Positions 63,336 through 64,000 of a DNA stretch of 64,000 nt are shown piece after piece. Under the pieces are notes generated by a model that ran no database searches, was not told the origin of the DNA, and saw nothing but the letters and a program-made list of their open reading frames with translations. The stretch lies in assembly GCA_002150815.3 (NCBI GenBank), contig NDFF03000141.1, forward strand, positions 1 through 64,000, read 5' to 3'. Each line of letters opens with the position of its first letter. Position 1 is the first letter of the stretch. Source of the stretch: Grammothele lineata. Lineage: Eukaryota > Basidiomycota > Agaricomycetes > Polyporales > Polyporaceae. Made by a program: the position numbers and the translations under genes.

Positions 63336-64000
63336 CTAGCACTCCTGGTAGATGGGGGGACGGAATCCGCGCGCAGAGTCATGGACGTCCTCGTCGTGGA
63401 AGGGGAGAGGCGGGTCAAGCTCGAAGGGGTAGAAGTACGCGTCATCGGTGTCGACGTACACGTGTGGGTGACCGCGCAACCGCCTGCGCCCGGAAGGCAA
63501 CGGAACAGACGCCGGGTCGATGGGGGAGACAAGCGACGACATGGACTGGCTGCAGGGCGTGGATAGCGCGTCCGACTCGTCGTCGGACGTGTCCTCTATA
63601 GCGTCTGGCATGGGCAGGTCCGCGACGTCATCATGCGCGTCAAAGTAAGGGAGAGGGTCGTGGTAGTGCGAGTCTTCGAGCTCGAGCCAGGAGGGGACGA
63701 GCGGAGGGTGGAGAGGTGGGTAGGGGATGGGGTAGGGGATGGCAATCGGCGGAGGCCGGTAGAACAAGCTGGAGTGTCCAACGAGGTCGTCCGAGGACGA
63801 CATAGGGGAGCACAAGGGACTCAGCAGCTCGTCGTCGTCGTCTACAGGAATGACGGTGCTTGAGACCCCGACGTCCGCGTCGTCGTCGTCATCGTCAAGG
63901 CCCTCCAAGAGGGAGTCTAGCCACTGCTGCTCGGTTTCGCCGCCGGTGACAGCGCGGGCGCCAAGCGCGTGGGGGTCCGGGAACATGAAGGTGTCCTCCT
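63336..64000 (-). CDS. acidic Pro/Ser/Asp-rich protein of unknown function, cut by the window edge
   Basis: A minus-strand frame is open from the right edge to a stop at 63336-63338 (about 220 residues visible). An ATG lies at 63984-63986, but the frame continues upstream to the edge, so the true start is probably outside. Visible features are acidic runs (LLEGLDDDDDDADVG, VDDDDELLSP), a Pro/Tyr-rich stretch (PIAIPYPIPYPPLHPPL), and a closing FYPFELDPPLPFHDED. There is no signal peptide or membrane segment in the part seen. I recognise no family; composition suggests an intrinsically disordered, possibly nuclear, protein. Confidence 0.6.
   Translation of the reverse strand, partial: EDTFMFPDPHALGARAVTGGETEQQWLDSLLEGLDDDDDDADVGVSSTVIPVDDDDELLSPLCSPMSSSDDLVGHSSLFYRPPPIAIPYPIPYPPLHPPLVPSWLELEDSHYHDPLPYFDAHDDVADLPMPDAIEDTSDDESDALSTPCSQSMSSLVSPIDPASVPLPSGRRRLRGHPHVYVDTDDAYFYPFELDPPLPFHDEDVHDSARGFRPPIYQEC

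Overview
This window is nuclear DNA of a filamentous basidiomycete, most likely a mushroom-forming agaricomycete of the Polyporales type. The evidence is dense spliced genes with many introns of 48-70 nt, short coding exons (6, 15, 21 and 26 nt), SERCA, CRM1 and SPC24 proteins that read as basidiomycete versions, small secreted double-psi beta-barrel proteins, and a Ty3-type retrotransposon. Gene models below were spliced by hand; every multi-exon model except the F-box fragment keeps frame through all stated junctions.

Left part (1-10.6 kb), accessory: the 3' end of a Ty3-type polyprotein with an arginine/serine-rich tail, a candidate LTR, a first-exon relic of a secreted barrel protein, an F-box-like fragment, and two intact barrel paralogues (5867-6788 and 8198-8807) with the same exon plan.

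Middle (10.6-50.2 kb), conserved housekeeping: SIP5-like RING protein (-), SERCA-type Ca2+ pump (+), intron-containing tRNA-Asn (-), SLC35F6-like transporter (-) divergent from an arrestin-like protein (+), a 5-kb gene-poor gap, SHQ1 (-) divergent from anthranilate synthase TRP2 (+), mitochondrial ribosomal protein uS2m (-) divergent from ribosome-associated Hsp70 SSB (+), an RFC subunit (-) divergent from CAF-1 large subunit (+) over a promoter with three ACGCGT boxes, SPC24 (-), exportin-1/CRM1 (+) and MCTS1/Tma20 (+).

Right part (50.2-64 kb), GC-rich and gene-poor: two small paralogous proteins made almost wholly of two tandem Zn2Cys6 clusters (51556-52484 and 56678-57796), an SRR1-like protein, and an acidic unknown protein cut by the right edge. 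The tandem zinc-cluster pair is the best candidate for an undescribed system; the replication/chromatin bidirectional promoter is the clearest regulatory signal.
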